Positions 1-6,204 of a stretch of DNA of 16,014 bases are shown in pieces. Each line of letters begins with the position of its first letter. The stretch's first letter is position 1. This DNA is from Candidatus Aciduliprofundum sp. JdFR-45 (GTDB lineage: Archaea; Thermoplasmatota; Thermoplasmata; Thermoplasmatales; JdFR-45). A program made the translations under genes and the position numbers. The notes beneath the pieces were generated by a model. The model made no database searches. It was given only the letters and a program-made list of their open reading frames with translations, and was not told the DNA's origin. The stretch spans positions 1 through 16,014 of the forward strand of contig MTNG01000114.1 in assembly GCA_002011395.1 (NCBI GenBank), read 5' to 3'.

Positions 1-728
1 CCGCAGTACGCGGGGTGGCTGATGGCGCCCTGCCCCTCCACGAATATCATATCTCTTTTCTCCGCCACCCTCACCACCATCTCCTCCACCATTCCGCTTA
101 TGAAATCGCCGGGGATGCGGTCTATGACCACGCCCGCGTCCGCACCTATCATGATCCCTGTCTGCCCGGTGGCCACGAAGCCCGCGTTTATCCCCCTCCG
201 CCGCGCGGCCTTCACGAGCTCCACCGCCGTGATCCTCTTCCCTATGGCTGGGGATGTTCCCATGGTCAGCACGACGGGGACGTACACGTCCCGCACGGAC
301 ATGTCCATCATGCGCAGATTCTCGGGGGGCTTTCTGAGGTCAATTATCTTCCCGCCGTGTTTCTCCGCGATCTCCCTCAACTCCGGGTCGTCCGAGAGGA
401 ATGTGTGAAGGCCAGATATGACCGTCCTGCCGGCGAGAAGGGCCCTCCTCACGTCCTCGCGCCACTCCTCGGGGAAGGCACCTCCCACGGGCGCGGCCCC
501 TATGATGAGTATGTCGTAGTCAATTCCTTCCAGATCCGCAACTATGGGTATGCCCCGCGTCCGCCCGTCTATGATTTCCCCCGCGTCCCTTCCCGCGAGG
601 GTCTCGTCCACGACGGCCACGATCTCGTAGTCCATGGAGTGGAGAACGAGCCCCCTGGCGGTCTTCCCGCCGATCTCGCCGTAGAGCCCGCGACAGAGTA
701 TGGCCGCGCGTTTTCCACTCCGGGGCAT
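1..728 (-). CDS. DUF1611-family P-loop protein, C-terminus beyond window edge
   Basis: The reading frame gives 242 residues before running off the left edge, so the C-terminal part is missing. Residues 1-150 look like the Rossmann-like N-terminal domain of DUF1611 proteins (hydrophobic strands such as YDILIIGAAPVGGAFP near 71-86). A P-loop-like turn, GTSPAIGKR, sits at 157-165, followed by VATGQTGIMIGADAG at 185-199 and EGQGAISHPAY at 231-241, an order typical of DUF1611. The P-loop has Arg where Ser/Thr is usual. One branch of this family includes DgcN, linked to D-glutamate metabolism, but nothing here fixes a substrate. The ATG at 728 lies 26-27 bp below a TATA box, which suggests a leaderless message. 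The gene follows a secreted protein gene on the same strand after 45 bp. The family call is from memory of motifs; the function is unknown. Confidence 0.72.
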   Translation of the reverse strand, partial: MPRSGKRAAILCRGLYGEIGGKTARGLVLHSMDYEIVAVVDETLAGRDAGEIIDGRTRGIPIVADLEGIDYDILIIGAAPVGGAFPEEWREDVRRALLAGRTVISGLHTFLSDDPELREIAEKHGGKIIDLRKPPENLRMMDMSVRDVYVPVVLTMGTSPAIGKRITAVELVKAARRRGINAGFVATGQTGIMIGADAGVVIDRIPGDFISGMVEEMVVRVAEKRDMIFVEGQGAISHPAYC

Positions 729-750
729 AGAAAGGGATATGCGGAGAAAA

Positions 751-758
751 AATATAAA
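751..758 (-). promoter_or_regulatory. TATA box for the DUF1611 gene
   Basis: On the minus strand the box reads TTTATATT, centred 26-27 bp upstream of the ATG at 728. That spacing puts the transcription start at or next to the start codon. It lies in the 45 bp gap between the two minus-strand genes, so the DUF1611 gene probably has its own promoter. Confidence 0.6.
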
Positions 759-773
759 GTTGGGGAGGGGCGG

Positions 774-1607
774 TCACTGCTGTGGCTGCGGGGGTTGCGG
801 TGGCTGCGGCGGGGGCGGTGGTGGAGGCGGAGTTTCCTCCTTGCGCAGGACGAGGTATATTATCAGACCCAGAATGGGCAGGAAGAACACCAGAACGAAC
901 CACAGCGGGGCCCTGTCATCGCCGCGTCTCTTTGCGTCCTTGTAGACCCATATGGCCAGGATGAGGGATATGATGAAGGGAAGAGCATAGCAGAGGCACA
1001 TTATGCCGGCAACAGCCATGAATGGCAGCCAGTCCATTCCCATGCTCTCCCCGCCCGTTTCTGTCCCGTCTGACGTTGTACCGGACGTTGTCGTGGATGC
1101 GCTGTAAGGAACGGAGTCCACGGCCGTTCCGGGAAGGATGCCGCTTGTCCTTGACGTGTAGAATTCCACGGTGTCAACGCCGTCGCTGACACCGCCTATG
1201 ATCCCGTCCACGTAGAAGTAAAGCCTGTTCCCCGAAATGGAATAGGCGGTTTCATCCAGGAATGTGATGTCCGAACCGTCAACGGCCATGGTGGCAATCA
1301 GCGTTGTGGAGCCACTTGAGTTCGTGGCGTAGAGGGAAAGGTCTATGGTGTGGTCCGAGATCGTGTGAACGTTGACGAAGTAGCCGTACAGGTAGCCATC
1401 GGGCGGGTTTAGATTGATTGTCCCTCTTACCTCCATCCAGAAGACCACGCTGTTGTTGCTCTGATAGCCACCGGCGGCTACGATGTCAAAGTCCTCGTAG
1501 GATATGTCCGGGTCGTCTGATACCTGGAAGTCTACGGTCGCGCTCGCGAAGCCCGATAAGAACAGGGCCACAAGCAAACACGCTATGGATGCCTTTTTCC
1601 AGACCAT
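774..1607 (-). CDS. Secreted, membrane-anchored protein with PLDc_N-like C-terminal region and Pro/Gln tail
   Basis: 277 residues. A signal peptide is clear at 1-24 (two Lys, a hydrophobic core, then an ASA cleavage-type site). Residues 25-165 are polar and beta-rich with several N-x-S/T sequons (for example NNS and NSS), as expected for an extracellular domain. A Ser/Thr/Gly linker follows at 168-190. Two membrane helices lie at about 193-222 and 234-256. The stretch between and across them (VYKDAKRRGDDRAPLWF, then a PILGLIIYLVLRK-type end) resembles the PLDc_N or bacterial small-integral-membrane pattern. The tail is Pro/Gln only. The start chosen is the ATG at 1607, which has a GGTGA Shine-Dalgarno five bases upstream; a GTG at 1616 is an in-frame alternative. 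I recognise no specific function for the extracellular domain. A surface protein role is inferred from the topology. Confidence 0.75.
   Translation of the reverse strand: MVWKKASIACLLVALFLSGFASATVDFQVSDDPDISYEDFDIVAAGGYQSNNSVVFWMEVRGTINLNPPDGYLYGYFVNVHTISDHTIDLSLYATNSSGSTTLIATMAVDGSDITFLDETAYSISGNRLYFYVDGIIGGVSDGVDTVEFYTSRTSGILPGTAVDSVPYSASTTTSGTTSDGTETGGESMGMDWLPFMAVAGIMCLCYALPFIISLILAIWVYKDAKRRGDDRAPLWFVLVFFLPILGLIIYLVLRKEETPPPPPPPPQPPQPPQPQQ
777..830 (-). repeat. Low-complexity tract encoding a Pro/Gln tail
   Basis: The plus strand here is G-rich with repeating GGTGG/GGCGG units, so the minus strand encodes a run of eight prolines and then repeated P-Q units. It is the cytoplasmic or surface tail of the secreted protein. 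Slippage-prone length variation would be expected here. Confidence 0.7.
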
Positions 1608-1640
1608 ACCTTTCACCGTGAACTATATACCCGTATCGCC

Positions 1641-1653
1641 ATATATATTTTAT
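1641..1653 (-). promoter_or_regulatory. TATA box and start-site region for the PLDc_N-like secreted protein
   Basis: The minus strand reads ATAAAATATATAT, the most AT-rich run in this gap. It predicts a start of transcription near 1620, giving a leader of about 13 nt that would contain the GGTGA ribosome site at 1617-1613. A second weaker TATA-like run lies at 1623-1628. Confidence 0.5.
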
Positions 1654-1729
1654 CGGATGATTTATGAGAGACCGCCAAAGCTCTGCGTGGCGGGTGCGTC
1701 GGCCCGCCGAAGGGTGAAACCCCGCGCAC

Positions 1730-2335
1730 TCAAACCATGTGCGTCAGATACCACCCCGTTATGCCCTCCAGAATGTACTGCACCGCCAGGGCGGCGAGGA
1801 GCAGACCTGCAACGCGCGTTAGCGCCATGGCGCCCTTCACCCCCAGAAGACGCAGGGTTCTCTCCGCCGTGAGGAGTATGACGAGCGTGATGAGCATCAC
1901 CGCCACTATGGCGAGTATGACTGGAAGAAGCCCGTACTTCTCCACCATGATCATGGTGAGGGTGATGGCGCCGGGGCCCGCAAGGAGAGGTATCGCGAGG
2001 GGCACGATGGCCGCCTCTCCGATCTCCTCCGCCGTCCTCTTTCTACCGCGGGGCTTTTCGCCCTCCTTCACCATCTCCAGCGACATCATGAGCATGAGTA
2101 TGCCACCGCCTATCTCCAGCGCCTCCAGCGAAATGCCGAAGTAGTCCAGTATCACGCCCCCGAAGACTGCGAAGGATATCAATATTAGAGTGGCTGCCAG
2201 AAACGCGTCCAGAGCAACGGCCCTCCTCTTCCCCGACGGATACCCCGACGTGATGGAGACGTAGAGAGGGGCGGCGCAGATGGGGTCCACCACGACTATG
2301 TAGGGCACGAGGGCCGCGAGGAACGCGTACAGCAT
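1730..2335 (-). CDS. MarC-family integral membrane protein
   Basis: 201 residues, the usual length for MarC proteins. About six hydrophobic helices are visible, beginning with an N-terminal helix that carries VVVDPICAAPLY, a family hallmark. The second hallmark, PLAIPLLAGPGAIT, lies near residues 113-126. The family was named after the E. coli multiple antibiotic resistance locus, but a drug-resistance role was not upheld and substrates are not established. The start chosen is the ATG at 2335, because a TATA box is centred about 27 bp upstream; a longer frame to 2470 would add 45 residues lacking family similarity and would bury that promoter. The gene is divergent from the CBS-nadE operon and appears to be a single-gene unit. 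Confidence 0.88.
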   Translation of the reverse strand: MLYAFLAALVPYIVVVDPICAAPLYVSITSGYPSGKRRAVALDAFLAATLILISFAVFGGVILDYFGISLEALEIGGGILMLMMSLEMVKEGEKPRGRKRTAEEIGEAAIVPLAIPLLAGPGAITLTMIMVEKYGLLPVILAIVAVMLITLVILLTAERTLRLLGVKGAMALTRVAGLLLAALAVQYILEGITGWYLTHMV

Positions 2336-2358
2336 GAAAGGCGGGAGGCGCCGGTGGG

Positions 2359-2366
2359 ATATAAAA
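2359..2366 (-). promoter_or_regulatory. TATA box for the MarC gene
   Basis: The minus strand reads TTTTATAT, centred about 27 bp upstream of the ATG at 2335, the leaderless spacing seen repeatedly in this window. It is the main reason for choosing the shorter start of the MarC gene. Confidence 0.6.
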
Positions 2367-2451
2367 CCTGCGCTGGCTCCCGTCGTTTCACTTTTAAGGC
2401 GATTAGCCCTCAACGACATCTGCGGGGCGCCCCCCAGTCGCGTCCAAAACA

Positions 2452-2459
2452 TTAATATA
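2452..2459 (+). promoter_or_regulatory. Probable TATA box for the CBS-nadE operon
   Basis: TTAATATA on the plus strand predicts a transcription start near 2482 and a leader of about 68 nt before the TTG start. A second candidate, TTTTAA at 2393-2398, would give a leader of about 130 nt. The 214 bp between the two divergent genes (2336-2549) holds these boxes, the MarC promoter, a 10-bp GC palindrome at 2424-2433 and the leader described below; no gene is seen in it. Confidence 0.45.
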
Positions 2460-2480
2460 CTCTTTTTCACGTTAGTTCCC

Positions 2481-2545
2481 CTCGCCCTTGCGGGTCCTCC
2501 ACGGTGTGCCCCTGCGCCGACTGGCGGTGGCGAGAGAGGAGGTGA
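2481..2545 (+). promoter_or_regulatory. Possible structured 5' leader with strong Shine-Dalgarno
   Basis: CTCGCC at 2481-2486 can pair perfectly with GGCGAG at 2529-2534, enclosing a second hairpin CGCC (2515-2518) / GGCG (2523-2526) with a GACT loop. The closing stem ends three bases before GGAGGTGA (2538-2545), one of the strongest ribosome sites in the window. A structure here could control ribosome access, but no known riboswitch class was recognised and GC-rich DNA makes short stems easily by chance. Confidence 0.3.
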
Positions 2546-2549
2546 AAGA

Positions 2550-3065
2550 TTGAAGGATGACGATGTCAGGTACGAGCACCTGCTGAAGCACTTCTACAAG
2601 GTCCCGGTAGAGGCCATCATGAAGAAGAGCGTGTGGGACCTGCCCATACTGGAGTGCAGGGCATCCATAGAGGAGGTATTCGCCATACTCAGCTCCAGAA
2701 GGCACGTGTGGATAGTGGAGAGCAAGGACAGCATGAAATTGAGGGGCATAATCACCGAGAAGGACCTGCTTGATATACTGCTGCCGAAAAAACTCTCCCC
2801 TTACACCATCGGTTCCATAAACGTACGCTCCATACTGCTGGGAAATATAAAGAGGGCGGAGGACGTGATGAACACCAAAATCGTCGCGCTGAAGCCCACG
2901 GACACCGTTGAGACCGCCCTGGTAAAGATGCACCAGTACAGACACCGCCGCCTCCCCGTCGTGGACGAGCAGAAGAAACTGGTGGGCGAGATAACGCTCA
3001 AGACGCTCATAATACAGTTCAGGAGGGTGATAAAGTGGCATCGCATAACAAGGAAAACCCGCTGA
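2550..3065 (+). CDS. CBS-domain pair protein, first gene of nadE operon
   Basis: 171 residues carrying two CBS motifs, about 20-77 (ending with the GIITEKDLLDI signature) and 104-160 (VMNTKIVALKPTDTVETAL, then HRRLPVVDE and LVGEITLKTLI). CBS pairs usually bind adenine nucleotides, S-adenosylmethionine or NAD-type ligands and tune a partner protein. The start is TTG at 2550, placed four bases after the ribosome site GGAGGTGA; no ATG or GTG fits nearby. The frame stays open upstream to 2334, but that extension crosses the promoter region and has no domain. Its 3' end overlaps nadE by 31 bases, so translation is probably coupled. A regulatory link with NAD synthesis is inferred from position only. 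The C-terminus is very basic. Confidence 0.85.
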   Translation: MKDDDVRYEHLLKHFYKVPVEAIMKKSVWDLPILECRASIEEVFAILSSRRHVWIVESKDSMKLRGIITEKDLLDILLPKKLSPYTIGSINVRSILLGNIKRAEDVMNTKIVALKPTDTVETALVKMHQYRHRRLPVVDEQKKLVGEITLKTLIIQFRRVIKWHRITRKTR

Positions 3066-3853
3066 GACCCCGGCTTCCCGAGCACACGGCCGAGGCGCTC
3101 ATATCATTCATAGAGGACTACGCGGGAAATATGCCCGTGGTCATCGGCCTGTCGGGCGGGCTGGACTCCACCGTGGTGGCGTATCTCTGCGCCAGGGCAC
3201 TCGGACCCGAGAGGGTGTACGCGTATCACATGCCGGACGACAGCACGCCCGAGGAGGACACGAGACATGCGGAGACGGTGGCCGAAAAACTCGGAATAAA
3301 TTACAGCAGCGTGGATATAACCCCCGTTGAGGAGGCGTTCTTCTCCATACATCCCATGGAGGACAGGGTGGCGAGGGGAAACGTCAAGGCGAGAATAAGG
3401 ATGGTACTCCTGTACTCCCACGCGAACCTTCTGGGCGGTCTGGTGGCGGGCACAAGCAACAAATCCGAGATACTCACGGGATACTTCACGAAGTACGGCG
3501 ACGGGGCGAGCGACTTCGCGCCCATCGGTGATCTCTACAAGACGCAGGTGAGGGAACTCGCGCGCATCCTCGGCGTTCCCCGTGAAATCATAGAGAAAGC
3601 GCCCCGGGCGGGCCTGTGGGCGGGCCAGACGGACGAGGGCGAACTCGGAATAGAGTACGACCTTCTGGATTCCATACTCCACGGCATAGAACTTCTCTAT
3701 CCATCGGAGAAAATAGCGGAACTCGTCGGTGTGCCGATGGAAACAGTCATGAGAGTGGAGGAGATGGTCAGGAGAAGCATGCACAAGAGAACGCTCACCT
3801 ACATAGCCAAGATAGGTGTGAGGACGCCCGGCTGGGACTGGCGTGAGAGGTGA
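3035..3853 (+). CDS. nadE: NAD synthetase, ammonia-dependent type
   Basis: 272 residues, the usual length for stand-alone archaeal and bacterial NadE. It converts deamido-NAD (nicotinate adenine dinucleotide) to NAD with ATP and ammonia. The ATP-pyrophosphatase P-loop SGGLDST is at 40-46. GTSNKSEILTGYFTKYGDG at 139-157 and PIGDLYKTQV at 163-172 are NadE hallmarks, and PRAGLWAGQTDEGELG at 190-205 matches the C-terminal signature. No glutaminase domain is present, so ammonia must come from elsewhere. The start is GTG at 3035, eight bases after GGAGG and inside the end of the CBS gene. The stop codon overlaps the ribosome site of the next small gene, so three genes look like one operon. Confidence 0.96.
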   Translation: MASHNKENPLRPRLPEHTAEALISFIEDYAGNMPVVIGLSGGLDSTVVAYLCARALGPERVYAYHMPDDSTPEEDTRHAETVAEKLGINYSSVDITPVEEAFFSIHPMEDRVARGNVKARIRMVLLYSHANLLGGLVAGTSNKSEILTGYFTKYGDGASDFAPIGDLYKTQVRELARILGVPREIIEKAPRAGLWAGQTDEGELGIEYDLLDSILHGIELLYPSEKIAELVGVPMETVMRVEEMVRRSMHKRTLTYIAKIGVRTPGWDWRER

Positions 3854-3859
3854 TAAAGG

Positions 3860-4057
3860 ATGCATGGCATCGGTAAGAAATGCGACGTCCCCGGATGCGG
3901 GGAAGAGGCCGTGCGAACGGTTTCACGGCAGAAGGCCAGCAAGGTTCTGGACATTCCCGCCGGCCGCGGGAAGGTTCACCTGTGCAAGGCGCATTACAAG
4001 GAGTTCAAGAAAAAGACGAAGAAGGACAGGGAGATAGAAAGGGCCGGATGGGTCTAA
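3860..4057 (+). CDS. Small Cys/His putative zinc-binding protein
   Basis: 65 residues. C8 and C13 (CDVPGC) pair with C42 and H45 (LCKAH), a four-ligand set consistent with a small zinc finger. The rest is rich in Lys (YKEFKKKTKKDRE), suggesting nucleic-acid or ribosome contact, which is inference. I do not recognise a named family. The ATG at 3860 follows AGGTGAT, which overlaps the nadE stop, so it is very probably the third gene of that operon. Its TAA interlocks with the TAG of the convergent PPC-domain gene. Confidence 0.72.
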   Translation: MHGIGKKCDVPGCGEEAVRTVSRQKASKVLDIPAGRGKVHLCKAHYKEFKKKTKKDREIERAGWV

Positions 4058-4446
4058 CGCGATACCTCCAGCACCCAGAGGGTTCCCCTCTGCACCCTTC
4101 TCATCTCCACGTACTCCACGGGGACCACCGCAACCTCCAGGGTGGGGTCAACTCTCGCCTCCAGAATGTGCCCTCCAATGGCGCGATGGTCAGGGCCCGA
4201 TAGAGCCGCATGTACGTGGAAGCGTCTCTCGCCGGACGCTATCGTTCCCTGCATCGCGAGAACCTCGTAGGGGGTGTTGTGCTCCTCGACGTGGTACTCC
4301 CTCCCGTCGAAGTACCCCACCTTGAAGTCCGTCAGCATCCCTATTCCGGTCGCTATCACGCCCTGCCTGATGCCGTACTCCTCGCATATCCTCGTCAGGC
4401 CCTCAAACAGGTCCTCGCCCTTCTCAAGAACACCTACATAAATCAC
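4054..4446 (-). CDS. PPC/DUF296 domain protein
   Basis: 130 residues, all of it one PPC (plant and prokaryote conserved, DUF296) domain. Typical features are GVIATGIGMLTDFKVGYFD at 29-47, HVHAALSGPDHRAIGGH at 77-93 and the final VLEV strand. H77, H79 and H93 are positioned as the metal site found in several prokaryotic members. In plants the domain goes with an AT-hook and acts in chromatin; in archaea it stands alone, often as a trimer of unknown role. The start chosen is GTG at 4446, five bases after GAGGTGG; GTG at 4455 is possible but lacks a spaced ribosome site. The ribosome site overlaps the stop of the upstream zinc-ribbon gene, so the two are cotranscribed. Confidence 0.88.
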   Translation of the reverse strand: MIYVGVLEKGEDLFEGLTRICEEYGIRQGVIATGIGMLTDFKVGYFDGREYHVEEHNTPYEVLAMQGTIASGERRFHVHAALSGPDHRAIGGHILEARVDPTLEVAVVPVEYVEMRRVQRGTLWVLEVSR

Positions 4447-4456
4447 GGAAACCACC

Positions 4457-4843
4457 TCACATATGAAACACGTACTTGCCCGGTACCCTTTTCGGATTTC
4501 CCGACCAGTAGCCGCAGAGCGGGCATTTCACGCCGAAGGGAACGATGCCACCGTCAAGGGTCACGTTCCTTATCACCTTCAGTTCACTCCCGCAGACCGG
4601 GCAGGCCTTCAGCTTCCCGAGGGGCCTGTCCGTCTGCCTGTACTCTATGTCCACCTTCACCCCGTGCTTCAGCGCGATGCGCCTCATTCTCCGGGGGGAT
4701 ATGGCGTAATCCTCATCTATCTTCCTGAGCGCCTTTCTGACCTCGTGCAGAAGATGCGTTTGAGTCATGAACCCCTCGCCGGAGGACACGATCTCCCTGA
4801 CCTTTTCAGCCACGATCTCCTCGGGTGGTATCTTCCTCGGCAT
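4457..4843 (-). CDS. Archaeal zinc-ribbon protein with helical N-terminal region
   Basis: 128 residues. Residues 6-65 are helical and include TQTHLLHEVRKALRK and ISPRRMRRIALKHG, which read like a winged-helix-type or HTH-type module. Residues 81-110 form a zinc ribbon: CPVC at 81-84 and CPLC at 107-110, followed by GYWSGNPKRVPGKY. The combination suggests a nucleic-acid-binding protein; I recall similar conserved hypothetical archaeal proteins but cannot name a function. The ATG at 4843 lies about 27 bp below a TATA box, a leaderless arrangement. The frame is open much further upstream across tRNA-Ser, which is clearly not coding. It is first in a two-gene operon with the PPC-domain gene. Confidence 0.82.
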   Translation of the reverse strand: MPRKIPPEEIVAEKVREIVSSGEGFMTQTHLLHEVRKALRKIDEDYAISPRRMRRIALKHGVKVDIEYRQTDRPLGKLKACPVCGSELKVIRNVTLDGGIVPFGVKCPLCGYWSGNPKRVPGKYVFHM

Positions 4844-4866
4844 CCGATAAACTATGGTGATACCTG

Positions 4867-4874
4867 TATAAATA
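4867..4874 (-). promoter_or_regulatory. TATA box for the zinc-ribbon/PPC operon
   Basis: TATTTATA on the minus strand is centred 27-28 bp upstream of the ATG at 4843. This supports a leaderless start and separates the operon from the divergent tRNA-Ser gene. Confidence 0.6.
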
Positions 4875-4899
4875 CTTATTTCCAGTTTGGGGGCAAAGG

Positions 4900-4905
4900 T
4901 TATAT
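4900..4905 (+). promoter_or_regulatory. TATA-like box for tRNA-Ser
   Basis: TTATAT lies about 29 bp before the mature tRNA 5' end at 4932, compatible with a transcript starting a few bases ahead of the tRNA. Confidence 0.4.
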
Positions 4906-4931
4906 CGGGCAAGCGTATAAACCACGCGAAG

Positions 4932-5016
4932 GCGGGGATTGCCGAGCGGTAAGGCGACGGCCTGCTAAGCCGTTGGGCGGTTGCCCACGCGGGTTCGATC
5001 CCCGCTCCCCGCGCCA
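4932..5016 (+). tRNA. tRNA-Ser(GCT) with encoded CCA
   Basis: All arms can be drawn. The acceptor stem is GCGGGGA (4932-4938) with TCCCCGC (5006-5012), followed by discriminator G5013, then CCA at 5014-5016 in the genome. The anticodon stem is ACGGC/GCCGT (4957-4961/4969-4973) with loop CTGCTAA and anticodon GCT at 4964-4966, reading AGC/AGT serine codons. The long variable arm GGGC/GCCC (4975-4978/4983-4986) is the class II hallmark of serine. The T arm is GCGGG-TTCGATC-CCCGC (4989-5005). No intron is present. Confidence 0.96.
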
Positions 5017-5027
5017 GCCCTAAACCC

Positions 5028-5034
5028 TTTTTAA
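5028..5034 (+). promoter_or_regulatory. TTTTTAA element: pdxT TATA box, possible tRNA-Ser terminator
   Basis: The box is centred 26 bp before the pdxT ATG at 5057, the leaderless spacing. Its five T residues begin 11 bases after the encoded CCA of tRNA-Ser, so the same bases could serve as a T-tract terminator for that transcript. The promoter role is the better supported; the second role is inference. Confidence 0.5.
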
Positions 5035-5056
5035 CCCCCTGGTATATCACCCCGCC

Positions 5057-5650
5057 ATGCGAATCGGCGTCATAGGCATCCAGGGCGATGTCAGCGAACA
5101 CATCGCTGCGACGAGGGCCGCCATAGAGGAAATGGGAGTGAGGGGGGAGGTCCTCTGGGTGAGGAGAGCGGACGCTGCGAGAGATGTGGATGGCGTGATC
5201 ATACCCGGTGGCGAGAGCACCACGATATCGCGTCTCATGAAGCGACACGGGCTGTGGGACGTGGTGAGGGAGAGAGCGCTAAGCGATGACCTCGCCGTGA
5301 TGGGCACATGTGCCGGCTCCATTATTCTGGCGAAGGAAGTGGAGAACGCAGGGGATCGCGTGGTCTCGCTTGGCCTGATGGACATCGCCGTGAGGCGCAA
5401 CGCCTACGGGAGGCAGCGCGAGTCGTTTGAGACGCCTCTGAAGGTGAAGGGCATGGATGAGCCCTTCCCCGCAGTGTTCATCCGCGCACCCGCCATAACA
5501 CGCGTGTGGGGAGATGCTGAAGTGCTCGCCACTCTGGGAGATGACATCGTTATGGCCAGAGAGGGGCGCATGCTCGCGCTCACGTTCCACCCCGAACTGA
5601 CAGGCGATACGAGAATACACAGGATGTTTCTTGGGATGGTGGAGAGATGA
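5057..5650 (+). CDS. pdxT: Pyridoxal 5'-phosphate synthase, glutaminase subunit
   Basis: 197 residues, normal for PdxT. This class I glutamine amidotransferase releases ammonia from glutamine and channels it to PdxS, which builds pyridoxal 5'-phosphate. The oxyanion strand IPGGEST is at 49-55, the nucleophile C85 sits in MGTCAGSI, RRNAYGRQ is at 113-120, and the remaining triad residues H178 and E180 lie in FHPELTGD. The N-terminal IGVIGIQGDVSEH also fits the family. The ATG is 26 bp below the TTTTTAA box. The pdxS gene is not in the window. The stop overlaps the next start by four bases (ATGA), so this gene leads a three-gene operon. Confidence 0.97.
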   Translation: MRIGVIGIQGDVSEHIAATRAAIEEMGVRGEVLWVRRADAARDVDGVIIPGGESTTISRLMKRHGLWDVVRERALSDDLAVMGTCAGSIILAKEVENAGDRVVSLGLMDIAVRRNAYGRQRESFETPLKVKGMDEPFPAVFIRAPAITRVWGDAEVLATLGDDIVMAREGRMLALTFHPELTGDTRIHRMFLGMVER

Positions 5651-6204
5651 CGCTGGAAGCGCTGGAGGAGGAGATCAGGGCGTGCACGAACTGCCCCCTG
5701 TGCAGAACGCGTAAAAATGCCGTTCCGGGCACGGGCAATCCCCATGCAACTCTCATGCTCATAGGGGAGGCGCCGGGGAGGCAGGAGGATGAGAGGGGCG
5801 AGCCCTTCGTGGGTAGAGCAGGACGCCTGCTGAGCGAGATCCTGGCGGAGATCGGCATAGGGCGGGATGAGGTTTACATAACCAACGTGGTGAAGTGCAG
5901 GCCGCCCGGAAACAGAACTCCCCGCGCCTCCGAGGTCAGGGCGTGCATGCCGTATCTGCGTAGGCAGATATCGCTCATCGGACCCCGCATAATGGTTCTT
6001 CTCGGGATGGTGCCCGCGAAGACGGTTCTCGGCATGTACGGTATCAGATTCACTTCAATGGGCGAGATGGTGGGGAAGGTCTTTCACGTGGATGATGTTA
6101 TACTTGTACCGTGTTATCACCCCGCAGCGGCCCTTTACAACCCTCGTCTGGTGGATAGAATAAGGGAGACGCTGCGGAAGGTTGGGGAACTGTACCAAAA
6201 ATGA
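5647..6204 (+). CDS. Family 4 (type-4) uracil-DNA glycosylase, 4Fe-4S
   Basis: 185 residues, within the family range. The enzyme removes uracil from DNA at the start of base excision repair, which matters where cytosine deamination is fast. Motif 1 is GEAPGRQED at 40-48, and the motif 2 histidine is in HPAA at 158-161. The four iron-sulfur ligands are best assigned to C13, C16, C84 and C100, matching the C-x2-C then C-x15-C spacing of family 4. C19 is an extra nearby cysteine. The ATG overlaps the pdxT stop as ATGA and its own stop overlaps the next gene the same way, so translation is likely coupled. No functional link to vitamin B6 is implied beyond cotranscription. Confidence 0.96.
   Translation: MTLEALEEEIRACTNCPLCRTRKNAVPGTGNPHATLMLIGEAPGRQEDERGEPFVGRAGRLLSEILAEIGIGRDEVYITNVVKCRPPGNRTPRASEVRACMPYLRRQISLIGPRIMVLLGMVPAKTVLGMYGIRFTSMGEMVGKVFHVDDVILVPCYHPAAALYNPRLVDRIRETLRKVGELYQK

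Noticed and set aside
15..1073. Long plus-strand open frame of 352 codons
   Set aside because: It lies antisense to the DUF1611 and secreted-protein genes, its translation is full of His, Pro and Arg with no domain, and the minus-strand reading has clear motifs and promoters.
774..1607. Phospholipase D activity for the PLDc_N-like protein
   Set aside because: Only the small membrane segment resembles PLDc_N; no HKD catalytic motif is present.
1689..1708. GGCGGG/CCCGCC inverted repeat below the MarC gene, a possible terminator
   Set aside because: A 6-bp stem with an 8-base loop and no T-run after it. Archaeal termination depends mainly on T-tracts, and such stems are common in this GC-rich DNA.
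2424..2433. GGGGCGCCCC palindrome upstream of the CBS gene as an operator
   Set aside because: Ten-base GC palindromes are frequent at this composition and no second copy was seen near other promoters.
3104..3865. 253-codon minus-strand open frame
   Set aside because: It is antisense to nadE, whose P-loop and other motifs are unambiguous.
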